A stretch of DNA of 64,000 nucleotides from Ochotona curzoniae (Eukaryota; Chordata; Mammalia; Lagomorpha; Ochotonidae), in assembly GCF_017591425.1 (NCBI RefSeq), contig NW_024466599.1, forward strand, positions 25,086,001 through 25,150,000. The letters run 5' to 3'. Within the stretch, counting starts at the first letter, position 1; every line of letters starts with the position of its first letter. Below, one piece after another: positions 1 through 10,189 of this stretch. The translations under genes were made by a program, and so were the position numbers. Below the pieces are notes generated by a model that searched no databases, was not told the origin of the DNA, and saw nothing but the letters and a program-made list of their open reading frames with translations.

Positions 1-47
1 CAAATGGGATCCTGGCACTTTAGCTGCCATGCTACTGTGCTGGGCCC
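1..47 (-). mobile_element. C-SINE fragment cut by the window edge
   Basis: The end of an antisense C-SINE is visible: 'TGGGATCCTGGCA', then 'CTTTAGCTGCCATGCTACTGTG' in broken form and a final CTGGGCCC. That is the reverse complement of the SINE 5' head (GGGCC...TAGC...AAAG). The rest of the copy lies outside the window. Confidence 0.8.
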
Positions 48-752
48 AAGACAGGGCTAGCTGGTTATTTGAATCACAGGGGATTCCTCAGCAGCATGTG
101 GGAGGGCATATCAGAGAGGAGGCAATTTTTATAAGCACAGAGAATAGGAAAGCCATAAAAAACATCATATCAACAGACAAGGCAAAAAGTGAAAGAGAAG
201 TAAAAAAAAAAAAAAGAAATATTTGATTTTTAAAAAATTATTATTAAAGACTTGTCTTTCCCACCCAGTGGTTTTCCACAATCAAATGCTTTACATATAA
301 ATTACATTGCGTCTTAATTCAAAATATGAAATTCATTAAATGCTTCTCTACTAAGAAATGTTGTTTCCTCAAATTCTGTTTTTATTCATAGAAGGGGGCA
401 TGAGAAGGAAGCTCCGAGAGAAGCTCAACAGTGACACAAGGCACTTTCCTTATGGCTTGCAAGATTGAATTTATACAAATTCTAGGAAGTAGTTGGATTA
501 CTCCCGGTGAAACCATGGAGAGATTGGAGTTAGTCCATCAGCTTTGTTGGGCAAAAAGACATCCTTATCTCTGCTAACCTCTAATTATAAGAAACTTTTT
601 AAAATAATAAATAAAAATGATATTTAACAAAATAATAATTAAGAATAAGAAACACTATAGTTTTCTCTAGCTATACATGTAGAAAAATAAACAACAACAT
701 AAAGGAATATCTATGACCTTGCCATCAACAGAAATAAAAATTTTCCTACGTT
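48..752. other. Single-copy AT-rich DNA
   Basis: No gene or recognisable repeat is visible. There is a 13-A run near 210-222 and generally A-rich sequence. Confidence 0.6.
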
Positions 753-768
753 ATTATGCTTATTCTAA
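753..768. repeat. Target-site duplication, left copy (Y3 insertion)
   Basis: ATTATGCTTATTCTAA is identical over 16 bp to 792-807. The two copies flank a 23-bp insert, which identifies the insert as a retroposition product. Confidence 0.9.
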
Positions 769-791
769 GCACCGCTGCACTCGGACCAGCC
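769..791 (-). pseudogene. 3'-truncated, tailless Y3 RNA retropseudogene
   Basis: The reverse complement begins GGCTGGTCCGAGTGCAG and continues CGGTGC. This is the first ~22 nt of the Ro60-associated small RNA Y3, starting exactly at its first nucleotide, with one mismatch to the human RNA as remembered (GTGGTG there, GCGGTG here). Only about a fifth of the ~100-nt RNA is present and the internal RNA polymerase III promoter is almost all missing, so it should not be transcribed on its own. No poly(A) lies at the 3' side. Read in sense, the duplicated target is preceded by TTTT and begins AGAA, close to the L1 endonuclease preference TT/AAAA. The absence of a tail, the 3' truncation and the perfect duplication match the published class of tailless retropseudogenes. 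What else: a chance match of 21 of 22 nt lying exactly between perfect 16-bp repeats is very unlikely. Confidence 0.85.
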
Positions 792-807
792 ATTATGCTT
801 ATTCTAA
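792..807. repeat. Target-site duplication, right copy (Y3 insertion)
   Basis: This is the second perfect 16-bp copy. It abuts position 1 of the Y3 fragment, so the 5' end of the inserted RNA is complete. Confidence 0.9.
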
Positions 808-834
808 AAGTGTTTCATTATGTACTTATGTATT

Positions 835-1011
835 TTTATTTTAGATGGAGCAGCAAGAGAGAGTATAGATGTCTTCCATCTGTTGAATCCTTCCTCAAAT
901 ATCCACAGTAGTCAAGTTCAGGCCAGGCCCAAACGAGTAGAGCAGGAATCAACTTGGAATGGCAGAAACCCAAGGGCGGGAGCCATCACCTAACATCTTC
1001 TCGTGTGCAGT
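835..1011 (-). mobile_element. Old C-SINE, antisense, 5' part missing
   Basis: Antisense landmarks appear in order: GAGAGAGTATAGATGTCTTCCATCTG, GTCAAGTTCAGGCCAGGCCC, then AATGGCAGAAACCCAA. The T-rich tail lies at 830-843. The copy is strongly diverged and lacks the SINE head. Confidence 0.65.
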
Positions 1012-2479
1012 TTTCTAGAAACTGAACCTGGAAATGCATTCACGACAAGGAGGACAAGACATGATTGGGAACATCAGTGACTAAAGAATCAAGGCCCTGG
1101 AAAGATAGGCCAGGAAGAAACATTCCAAAGCCTTGGGCAAATTCTGGTTTGGCTTTCTCACCCCCACTGCTAAACAGTTAAATATATCTTTAGAAGGTCT
1201 TATCAAAAAAAAAAAGTATTTGGAAAATTTTGTTTTTGCTGTATTTGAGATCTTTCAATAATATTTCTGTTGACATTAGATGATGCTGTCAAGACAAGTC
1301 AAATTATTCAAGTTAACTTAAGGAACACAGATATGTGTTTTTGCTGAATTTGCAAGTGGTAATATAAAAAGGTCAATCTGATAACTTCAGCTTTTGTTCT
1401 TGTATTAAAAAAAAAGCCCCAATGACTTTTCAGTAAGTTAAAATATAAATATATCCATATATGTGTATGCATAAATGTGTATGTATGTGTGTATATGTAC
1501 AGATGTGGATATGTGTGTACATATATATACTTATAAGTTCTAGTGATGCTTTTAAATAAAATTCTGTCAGCCTCCAGCTATTACCTGAATTAATTTGAAA
1601 GGGAGATTCTGTGTAGAATCACAAATCAGTGGGTTTCAACATACAGCACTTAGGGAATGAAGTGCCATCAACAGTAATTACTTCTTTTTCCCTTGAGGGC
1701 CCCTGAGAGGGAAAGTATAGCATTTCCTACTGAGGAAATTCAGTGTTTGACAGACCATGCACAATTATAAAATTAGCTAATTGATAACTTATTAACATTA
1801 GAAGCATGCTTGTTCGTCAGTAGATAGTTTTAAATAAATTTCTCTTCCATTTCCAAATTAGTATTTCAAATGAGACTTATCAAGAAATCTTGCTTTAATT
1901 AATTGCCTATATTGTCATTTGTATCAAATCTCTTACTTTTGATCAGTTTCTAGAATCTGTTAGTTTATCTTAGAGAACTCTCAATAAGGTTTCTGTACCT
2001 CCCTGTATTGACAATAATCTATGACATTATTATAAAAATATTGGAAATAATCAACAGCAGTTACAGCAGAATCCAGACTAAAAAAAATAATGAAGAGGCC
2101 TCTCTGGCTGCTTTAACATGAGAAGTAATGAACACTGCATAGGGAAAACCAGAGCATGTCTTCAGTTATTTTGAAGAACCATTTTATGTAAAACACTTAA
2201 TTTAAACCATTCTTCTCCATCTGCTTTTGTACTAGATTTTGCTATCCTGAAAAATAACAAGATAGAAAAACTATCTCATGGAAAGAATTGCTGAATGTTG
2301 TAATGTGGAAGCAAAAGCCAACAAAACAAAAGAAAACCTTGATTTTCAACAATCACTTAATACTCAAATTAACACAGAAGTTTGAAAGCTGCTTCCTGTT
2401 AGGTACAGCTACAACCCAAGGAAAAACGATCAAAGGGGACTTGGATAACTCATGTGTATGAGGAAGAATTTAACCACTC
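1012..2479. other. Single-copy AT-rich DNA
   Basis: No gene is visible. It contains the TG/TA-rich tract listed separately. No recognisable transposon was found in the remainder. Confidence 0.6.
1442..1530. repeat. Degenerate TA/TG microsatellite
   Basis: An alternating purine-pyrimidine tract of TATATG, TGTATG and TGTGTA units runs for about 90 bp, with many interruptions. Confidence 0.8.
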
Positions 2480-2580
2480 TCCCACAGAGATACTGTGAAG
2501 ATTTCAGGAAACAATAAAACATTTTCCAGTAAAGTGCCTGACACATAACAGGTACTCAGCATGTTTTAGTACTTCTCCCT
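2480..2580 (+). mobile_element. MIR relic, 3' half
   Basis: The segment carries the MIR signature order: TGTGAAGATTT, then AGTGCCTGACACATAACAGG and TACTCAGCATGTT (consensus: GTGCCTGGCACATAGTAGG, CTCAATAAATG). It is an inactive ancient tRNA-derived SINE. Confidence 0.7.
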
Positions 2581-3046
2581 CTTTTGATGGTTGTGTGGCT
2601 ATGTCTTCAGGTCCCTACTGACCATTAAGTTGAGCAGAATATACAGGAACAGATGAAATGCACTTTGATTTCAGGTGAGATAAAGTCAAGCAAAGAAGAA
2701 AATATAAATTTAAGCCAATTACACACTTGAAAAGGGGCTAGCACTAAAAAGAGTAAATGAAAACAGACAAGACAACAAAAAGAATGTATCTCAAATGGGT
2801 AATAAAAGAGTTCAAGTTTAGCTGTCTTCTCTTCCCAATTTCATCCTCTGTGGGTTTTGCTGAGCTCCTACTGGCTCTGTGATCTCTGTGTAAAATCCTT
2901 GGCTTTTATTTTGATGTTGTACACTTAAGTTAGGGCGATGGTGATGTTCTTGATGATTTTAAAGAACATGAATTTATATTAGTACATGTCAATTTCTCTT
3001 AATGCCCAGTATTTCAAACTGAACTTTATGTAATAAATAAAGATAA
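2581..3046. other. Single-copy DNA
   Basis: Nothing recognisable is seen in this interval. Confidence 0.5.
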
Positions 3047-3358
3047 CGCCCACTATGGTCTAAAAGTCTGTGTCCCTGACAATTTCTAACATTTAAATCC
3101 TAACTTCCAAGTTGATGATGATGATAATGATGGTGACAGTGATATAGGCCATTAAATTGTGAAGCTGGATCCCTCATGAATAAGATAAGTGTCTTCCCGT
3201 AAGAGGCTTCAGAGAGACCTTAGCCATTTATCTACATAGGAACACACTCTGCAGCCTAGAAAAAGGCATTCCCAAAGGCTTAACCATGCTCTCGTCCTGA
3301 TCTCAGGCTCCAGCTTGCAGAACTGTGAAAAAGTTGCCCAAATGGACTGAGACAATGC
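3047..3358 (+). mobile_element. ERVL-MaLR-type solo LTR
   Basis: MaLR-type landmarks run in order on the plus strand: 'TATGGTCTAAAAGTCTGTGTCC', then CATTTAAATCCTAACTTCC, 'GGCC...CCTCATGAAT', AGATTAG-like AAGATAAG, 'AGAGAGACCTTAGCC', and the characteristic 3' part 'CTCCAGCTTGCAGAACTGTG' and 'GGACTGAGACA'. An ATGATGATGATAATGATGG tract has expanded inside it at about 3115-3137. No internal retroviral genes are seen, so this is a solo LTR. The exact MLT1 or MST subfamily cannot be decided by eye. Confidence 0.8.
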
Positions 3359-4265
3359 CATAATCCAAGTGACTTATATAACCGAGGATGAGGGAGAAAG
3401 CAAAGAGAATGGAATATAAAACCAAGACAGAAAGAGAAAGGGGGGAAAGAAACATAGAAAAGACAGAATGCAAAACATATTAGGTATCAAATTTTAATTA
3501 GGTTAGTTGAAAGTAGCTCTTCTAAACACATCTGTGTAAACGCAAAGTCCAGCAAAGGATGTATTGATCCCCAAAAACACTTTGTAAAATCACATTTCCC
3601 ATTATTTTCACTTCTGCCTCTAGAATCCTATATAAACTGTTTATTGCTGCATCTTTGGGAATGTAAAATGGAACTGGTAGAATTCCAGAAAAGCAAAATG
3701 AAGTCAGTCACAAGAATTCCAAGTGGGAGTAGTGCTAGGGAAGATAGCCAGCAATACAAGATGGGGCTAGAAAGAGTAACACTCTACCCCGGAGAGACGG
3801 AACCACGGGATGCCAAGTCAATTAAAATCTTAAAAATATAAAATTGTGATGACTGATACTATGAAATCAGGCTTCAGCTTACCTCTCAAAATCTGAAATA
3901 TAGTGTGGGTCTCTTTTAAACGGATAGCTTTTAAACCTGGGCAAGGGAAGCTTAAGGCAAAACTAGTAAGGGAAATACCTCTTCGTGAGGAGGAGAACAC
4001 TTTGGAAATTCTCAACCCATGAAAGGAAGGCATGGGCAGCAAAGGCAAGCAGATTTTCAAATGGTTGAATGTGTATTCCACAACACCATCAATGGACATT
4101 ACAAGGAGCTGATGAACATTATACTACAGTTTGTCGTCAGAATGAAAAATTACATCCACTCATGGTTCATTCCCCAGGGCTAGCATTAATCCAGACCAGT
4201 CAGGGTTATTTCCACATTTCTAAGCTTTATCTTCCCAACTCAAAACTCACAAAGTTATGAAATAT
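3359..4265. other. Single-copy DNA
   Basis: A purine-rich patch at 3385-3465 is the only obvious feature. The short open frames here show no recognisable domain. Confidence 0.5.
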
Positions 4266-4269
4266 GTTA

Positions 4270-4340
4270 TAAGAAAACTGAAAGGCTGACTACCTAGTTT
4301 AGCTTCCTCATTTTACACAGAGGAATCTTGACTCATTCTA
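4270..4340 (+). mobile_element. MIR-like relic
   Basis: CTACCTAGTTTAGCTTCCTCATTTTACACAGAGGAA, read in pieces, follows the ancient 'ATCTAGTCCA...CCTCATTTTACAGAGGAGGAAACTGAG' pattern. It is short and diverged. Confidence 0.5.
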
Positions 4341-4569
4341 ACTTACTTAATTGGGAGAAGAATAAAAAATAAATTCAGCATTTCTAACTCATAGTCAGAG
4401 AATTCTTGATAACTCATAATTACACCAACTTCTTTCTTCTTCAGTGATGAATAAATACTGAAACTGTAGCAGAGACTATCAAGATACACGCCCAGAGCAG
4501 ACATAATTACTTCCTTAATCAATAAATTAATTTCTTAATGACAGTTTATGATAATTTATCTCGTCTACC

Positions 4570-4850
4570 ATGTGTTTTTATTTTTAAAATCTGTTAATTT
4601 GAATTAATTTGATTTGACAGATTATGTGTAATGAGAGAAAGAGAAAGGAATCTTCCATATGATGGTTTACTTCCCAAATGCTTCTCCCACCACCAGAACA
4701 GTAAGGCTGATGCCAGGGCCCCTAATTTGAACCATTACTGCTGACCCCAGGATGCACACAACTGAATCGGAAGCTGCAGGGTCTCAAACCCAAACACTGT
4801 GACTATGGGCGTCTCAAGCAGTGACTTAAAATTCTATATCACAATGCCAG
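4570..4850 (-). mobile_element. C-SINE, antisense, diverged
   Basis: AGAGAAAGAGAAAGGAATCTTCCATATGATGG is followed by GATGCCAGG, 'GGAAGCTGCAGGGTCTCAAACCC' and a terminal 'ATCACAATGCCAG', which is the reversed SINE head. Read in antisense, the tail lies on the left. Confidence 0.75.
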
Positions 4851-4896
4851 ATCCTATCACATGCCATTTTCGCTTTATACAAAAGACCTTTCCTTT

Positions 4897-4917
4897 GATA
4901 TTTAAATATATACATAT

Positions 4918-4953
<36 letters not shown>

Positions 4954-5180
4954 GTCTTCCACTTGCTAGTCTCCAAATGACCCCAATGGTCAGAGCTGGA
5001 CCAAGCCAAAGCCAGGAATCAGGAGTTTCTTCTGAGTCTCCCACATGGTTGAAGCAACCCAGGCACTTGAGGCATCCTCCATTTCTTTTCCAAGTATGAG
5101 ATCAAGGAGTTGGATTGGATATGGAGCAGCTGGGACTTTAAACAGCACCCATATGTGACTATGGCATAATACCAACCCCA
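4897..5180 (-). mobile_element. C-SINE, antisense, with expanded GA tract
   Basis: This is a second antisense SINE next to the previous one. A (GA)n run at 4923-4951 has grown from the pyrimidine-rich 3' part of the SINE. CTTCCACTTGC, 'CAAAGCCAGGAATCAGGAG', CTGAGTCTCCCACATGG and AGCACCCATATG follow in the expected antisense order. The 5' head is missing. Confidence 0.85.
4923..4951. repeat. (GA)n microsatellite
   Basis: This is an uninterrupted 29-nt GA tract within the antisense C-SINE. Confidence 0.95.
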
Positions 5181-5324
5181 TGCATTTATTTTTCTTACTA
5201 ACCTCTTAACTTCTCTATCCATTGTAAAGCCCAGCCTTAATTAAGACATTAACCTCTGAGAAAGGGGGTTGTTTTCTATTAAAGGACTTGAAATATATAA
5301 AATACTGTCATTACTGTCTTACTG

Positions 5325-5955
5325 AATTTTTAATTACTATTTTGTGATACAGTTCCATAGACTCTGGGATTTCCCATTCCCTTCCCCAAGTCCTCTCCTC
5401 CTCACTACTAATTTCCCCTCTAGTATTACAATGGCTAGTCCTTTTCATGAACAGCCATCAGTCCATGATTCTGCTATTGAAGTGTTTCCCAACATTGTAG
5501 GCATGGGCAATGTCAGAAAGTCCAGCTTCCTACTGTCAGAATGTCTTCAACAGTTTGACTGGGAATCCATCTTTGGTCTGGATGCAGAGAGGCATAGTAC
5601 ACTCTGTCTCCACATGCAGACCTGTCAGTCTCCACTGCACTCCTATTATACATCCTCTTAAATACAGAGCCAGAAAACTTAATCCACTACAGCACACACA
5701 CACACACACAAAAAAAAAAAGAAAATTTACATCAACATGAAGTTAAACAACATGCTACAGAATGACTAATGTGTTGCTAAATTGATGAAAAAAGTAAAGT
5801 TTCTTGCAGAAATTGAAGCTACTGCATGACCCGTGTGGTGCTGAGGTATGACAATAAAAACAAGAACATAAATGCCAATGGGATGTAGCAATAACATCGC
5901 TGAAAGGAACATTTACAACATCAGGTGCTTACAAACAATCAAAATGTCACTTGTG
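5325..5955 (-). mobile_element. L1 3'UTR fragment, antisense
   Basis: The segment aligns by eye, landmark for landmark, with the 3' end of the L1 at 53,796 onwards: a T/A-rich start, 'TTCCCATTCCCTTCCCCAAGTCC', 'TAGTCCTTTTCATGAACAG', 'ATTGTAGGCATGGGCAATG', 'AACATGAAGTTAAACAACAT' and 'CTACTGCATGACC'. Pyrimidine-rich sequence here is the reversed G-rich L1 3'UTR. A CA tract is at 5694-5710. No ORF2 sequence follows, so the copy is heavily 5'-truncated. The 105-codon frame inside it is not a gene. Confidence 0.8.
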
Positions 5956-7679
5956 GATGATCTGTTAATGAATCACAAGGACTTACTGAAAAAGACACAA
6001 ATGAACAGGAAGTGTGAAAAAGTAAAATTCACAGCAAAAACTTAAAGCATCCTAGTGCACAGCTCAACACGAATTAAATGGTGCTACCTGTGTAGACATG
6101 TCTAGAAACAAGTGACTCTGAAGTATAAAATCCCTTCCAGACTATCCGGAAGGTTGCAAACTTGCTCAGAGCTAATGACAATGGTCCTTCTTCATTACAG
6201 TGTATATAACACGTTTTCACAAAGTTCACAGAGAAATGGGCCACTTCACAGTGCATCAGCAGACTTCATTTAAGTAGATGGCAAATGAGGACCATTACTT
6301 AGCATGTGAAATGTAAACTGTATAAGACAACAGCTCACTGTAAGGGAATTACATTTTTATTTATTGATTCAGAGAAATCAAGCCACATTTGACAACAATC
6401 ACCAAAACCATGTAAAGTTCTGGTCCTTGGCAGGATGCCAATGGAATCCTGAATGAATGCTAGCTTTTAGAATTTGGTGAAATAATATTGCAAGTGAGCT
6501 CCACTACTGATTAGTTCAAAATATGAACTATTTGCCATTCTTCCCAATGTTATACACGTCTGTGTATAGGAAAGCGTATGAGAAAATTAAGCAAAAATAG
6601 CAAAGCCTGTCACTTTGGAAGAAGGCAATTAACTAGGTATACATTTCTGCCAGTGATTCACTTATGGATTCTTCTGACTGAGATGCTATTCAGGGCCAAC
6701 ATGAGGAAGTAAAGTAATGGGTCCAAGAAACTATCTCTGGAATTATCCGGTGTCAAGATAAGGTCATTGAATTCCTGGTGTTTCCCTTTCAGTGATTTGA
6801 AAATTATTAGTATCTCCTATTGTACACATCGTGATGGCTTTACATCTTGAGGTTTTAAATTAGGTTATATGGTATGCAAAATAAACAAAATATTTTGAAA
6901 TATTTTTCAACTCACTGTGCCTAACAAGGTCCATTTACTGACTGAACAATCACAGGTTATGATAGGCAATCAAACTGAGGCAGGCAAGGAAAAAGGGCGC
7001 CATATCTCAAAGTACATTTAAATTCATGACCTGACCTTTAGATTTCTTATAGAGTTTTAGAAATGATTTTTAGCAGATACCATTATTATTCCCATATATA
7101 GTAAATCTGCAATGGCTGACATTTTGGAATAAACAGAATTTTACTCAGCAGAAGAATAAACCTAAATATGTTTTTTTTTAAAGAAACTCGATTTTTTCTG
7201 GACTATGAGATAATAATCTTACAAAGAATATTTTTAGCAGAATATTGGAAGTTATATTTTTAGTCCCTGAAGAACTTATATCACAAAACTGGTCTCATGA
7301 AGAAAAGAAACCCTGGCTTTCTACGTTTAGGTAGTTTCAGGAATGGACAAAGAGAGGACAAATGCTAACAGTCATGGTAGTTCTCCTTGGAGAAGACAAG
7401 TTCAAGTTCAGTGAGGCCAAGTCAGCTAAGATTGGGAGTGAAGGCCTTAGGGAGAGGCATTCAGTGGATGGCCATGAGTCATGTTTTAGCAATGAAGCTA
7501 CACTGGTCTTGTAACAGAGGAGACTCCATAACTGCCCCAGTTTCAGAAGCAAACCATAAAGGCATCAAAATGACATGCAAGCCACTTCATTGCATGTCAA
7601 GACAAACTGTTTTACTCTTTATACTATTTCAACTGTAACAGAGTCCAAAAATGTAAAATCGTAAAATAAGTCAGGCATC
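5956..7679. other. Mostly single-copy DNA
   Basis: No gene or clear transposon is visible over 1.7 kb. The short frames look random. Part of 7350-7600 is less AT-rich, but no family was recognised. Confidence 0.5.
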
Positions 7680-8165
7680 AAACTATTGCATTTTGAAGAG
7701 AGTTTGAACAATATGATTAAATTTTTAAAAAAAAATTATAATGAGAAGAAAAAAGGAAAATAGAAGAAAAATATTTCAATAGAACTTAGAGGTGAAAATA
7801 AATAATACCTGAAGTCAATGTATCTATCAGTAGCTAAGATGTGGCAGAAAGAAAAGAGAACTTGAAGGTATCATAATAGATTATGCAGATGAAGCACTAA
7901 AAGAAAAACAAAAGGAAAGGACTTTTCCAAAAGACTAATTTCTATGATGTAGGACTTTGTCAGAGTACCAGATCAAAGAGAAATTTTTGAAGTTAAAATT
8001 CTAAAATTATTTTTTTCAAATTTAGTGAAAACTATAAGAAGAGATCCAGGAAGATGAATAAAAAAACAAAAGGATGAATGAAAAGAAAATGATCCTTAAA
8101 ATTACATTACAAATCAAGTTACTGAAAATTAATAATAAAAAGCATTTTTTTAAAGTAAATGTATA
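7680..8165 (+). mobile_element. Ancient L1, ORF1 region
   Basis: An A-rich sense strand matches the order of mammalian L1 ORF1 landmarks: 'GTGGCAGAAAGAAAAGAGAAC', 'AAGGAAAGGACTTTTCC', then 'TTCAAATTTAGTGAAAACT' and 'AGATCCAGGAAGATGAATAA', the counterparts of '...TTCCCAAATTTGATGAAAAC...AGATCCAAGAAGCTCAA'. All frames are broken. It is probably the upstream part of the same old element as 8,540-11,235. Confidence 0.55.
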
Positions 8166-8169
8166 CAGA

Positions 8170-8495
8170 GCAGTGGGTATTATGACAAAGTAAGGCTACT
8201 CTCTGGCACTTTGGCCTCCATGTCAGGGTGTCACCTAGCATCCCGTCTACCCAGCTTCGGATCCATCTTCTGCAGATGCACCCAGAAAGACAGGGAATGA
8301 TGGTCCAAGGACTTGTGTCCCTGCCACCCACAAGGCAGAGGCAGATGGAGTTCCAAACTCCTGGCTTTGGCCTGCCTCCTCCCTGGTGTTGCAAACATTC
8401 GTAGAGTCAGTCAGCAAATGGAAGACCTCTTTCTCTGTCTCCCCTCAAAATGTGTCATTCAGATTTTCAAATAAATAGTATTTTAAAAAACCATT
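8170..8495 (+). mobile_element. C-SINE, sense, inserted in old L1
   Basis: Sense order: 'GCACTTTGGCCTCCATGTCAGG', 'ATGGTCCAAGGACTTGTGTCCC', 'CTCCTGGCTTTGGCCTGCC', 'CAAATGGAAGACCTCTTTCTC' and the tail 'TTTTCAAATAAATAGTATTTT'. The A-box side is altered. It belongs to an older subfamily than the copies at 25.8 or 41.9 kb. Confidence 0.75.
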
Positions 8496-8539
8496 TCAAG
8501 AAAAAAAAAATAGGTATTATGTCAAGGGGAAAAATACCA

Positions 8540-8850
8540 GATACATGAAAATTTCAGTGAGCCAGGGTCAGCGATGTGAACTCTTTAAAATGATGAATTA
8601 CTCATTTAGAAAAGCAACTTGCAGACTAGAATACAATCAAGGAAAACAGTCTATAAAATTAAGCAATGACAACTTTCTCAAACAAATCCAAAGGACCACT
8701 TTGTCAGCCAGTGTGAAGGCACACTGATACAAACGTTCTCTTGAACTTAGCCAAAAGGCCACGAAACAATGCACTAATACAGATGTTGAAAGACGTTCTT
8801 CAAATGTAATGAAATAATATCCATAGAAAAAGGAGATGGCAGAAAAGCAC
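8540..8850 (+). mobile_element. Ancient L1, ORF1 C-terminal region
   Basis: Downstream of the SINE the L1 ORF1 order continues with 'AAAATTAAGCAATGACAACTTTC', 'CAAACAAATCCAAAGGACC' and 'ACTTTGTCAGCCAG', the counterparts of the '...AATTAAGACATTCCCAGA-TAAACAAAAGC...' stretch. The reading frame is decayed. Confidence 0.45.
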
Positions 8851-8989
8851 ACCAAAAATATGTAACACGTAAATATGGAAGTAAATACAAAAACATTCTA
8901 TTCCATTGTTTTCATCTTAAAAATAATTGCTTAAATTTATATGTATTATATACTTATATTACAGGCTTATATAAATATATGCAAAGGCT

Positions 8990-9235
8990 AAAGAGAAATG
9001 GTAGGGCTTGGGAAGGCCACATCCATAACGCAGCACTTGGGATAATAGGGTTCAAATATCTGCTTCTCTCCTTTTTCCAGCTTCCCTCTACTGAACCCTT
9101 AGAGAAGCAGTAGGTAATACATCCAAAAGACGAGTCTCTGTTACCCAGGTGAGAGACCTGAACTAAGTTTCTGCCTGAAATCCCAGCTGTTGTGAACATT
9201 TGTAAAGCGGGCCAGTGGATGAGTGTCCTAGCTAG
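8990..9235 (+). mobile_element. Old C-SINE, sense
   Basis: Diverged sense landmarks are 'GGGCTTGGGAAGGCCACATCC', 'ATAATAGGGTTCAAATATC', 'AGAAGCAGTAGGTAATAC', 'TTACCCAGGTGAGAGACCTG' and 'GCGGGCCAGTGGATGAGTG'. The 3' part ends in the CCAT repeat. Confidence 0.6.
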
Positions 9236-9236
9236 C

Positions 9237-9285
9237 TACCTAGCCATCCATCCATCCATCCTTCCACCCGTCCATCAATCCTCCT
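9237..9285. repeat. (CCAT)n microsatellite
   Basis: The 'TAGCTAGCTACCTAG' stretch is followed by CCATCCATCCATCCATCC and degenerating units. It sits where the SINE 3' end would be. Confidence 0.85.
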
Positions 9286-9289
9286 TTAT

Positions 9290-9750
9290 AATAATGACAT
9301 TAAAATTTTAGAAAAGGGAAATGTTATGGGGAAATGTTTTAAGGTTAATTCACACATGTAGTTTAACAATGTAAAATCAAATAGATATGAAATATAGAGT
9401 AGCCTTCAAATATGTATATGTACAAATGTGTATAGCTAGTATGGAAGAGAGAAAATAGAATATTAACAGAAGCATAACAATACAACAATAATCCAAACAA
9501 TAAAAATTAAGAGGACAGCAATTACAAATCATAGATAATGAAGATATATTTATGCCCCACTATGTAAAAAACAAATTTATATGGCCTAAGTGTACTAAAA
9601 ATAATATTTGTTAGAATGGAAAAATTAACATAATATTAAATCATATCCTGTCTACATTTAAACTAGAGTCAATTGAAATATAAAGAAACTAATATAATAA
9701 AATATAAAAGAATGAAAAATACATATGAATCTAACAATAATGTTAAAGAA
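9290..9750 (+). mobile_element. Ancient L1, inter-ORF region (tentative)
   Basis: A-rich DNA lies between recognisable ORF1 and ORF2 remains. It has the TAAGGTTAATTCACACATG and 'AAAATCAAATAGATATGAAA' type of sequence expected between L1 ORFs. The assignment rests mainly on position. Confidence 0.4.
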
Positions 9751-9751
9751 A

Positions 9752-10178
9752 TTGGGGGCTAAGTGGTTTAAGGTACCTGCAAAACTAGTAATTCTAACTG
9801 GAACACAAGCACAGCTGGGGTTGCCATCTGTTTCACTTCTGATCCAACGCCTGCTAATGTGCCTGGGAAAGCAGTAGAGGTTGTTCAAGTGTTGGCCAAT
9901 GCTGTGGCATGGAGGGAAATGTACCCCCCTTGTGGTCCTGGTGTCCCATATCGGTGACAATTGAGTTCTAGCTGCACTATTCCCTATCTAGCTCCAGCTA
10001 AGATATCTGGGAAAGCAGGTGAGGCTAACCCAGTCCTCAGGCCCTGCACCCAAGCAAGAGACCCAGAAGAAACTCTTAGCTCTTAGCTTCAAACCAGCCC
10101 AGCTAATGCCAATACAGCCACTTAAGGAGTGAGCTAATGCATGGAACATCTCTCTGCTTTTCTAATAAATTATCAAAT
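9752..10178 (+). mobile_element. Two partial C-SINEs, head-to-tail
   Basis: The first copy reads 'GGGGGCTAAGTGGTTTAAGG', '...CTGCTAATGTGCCTGGGAAAGCAG...' and stops near 9,935. A second copy then begins ('GTCCTGGTGTCCCATATCGG') and runs through 'CTAAGATATCTGGGAAAGCAGG', 'AGAGACCCAGAAGAAACTC' and a 'TTTTCTAATAAATTA' tail. The AAGCAG box occurs twice, so this is not a single SINE. Confidence 0.75.
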
Positions 10179-10189
10179 TTATACTAAGG

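Noticed and set aside
5344..5661. 105-codon frame
   Set aside because: It lies wholly in the antisense L1 3'UTR, which is free of stops because of its pyrimidine-rich composition.
9237..9285. CRISPR-like spaced repeat
   Set aside because: It is a simple CCAT microsatellite with no spacers, in mammalian DNA.
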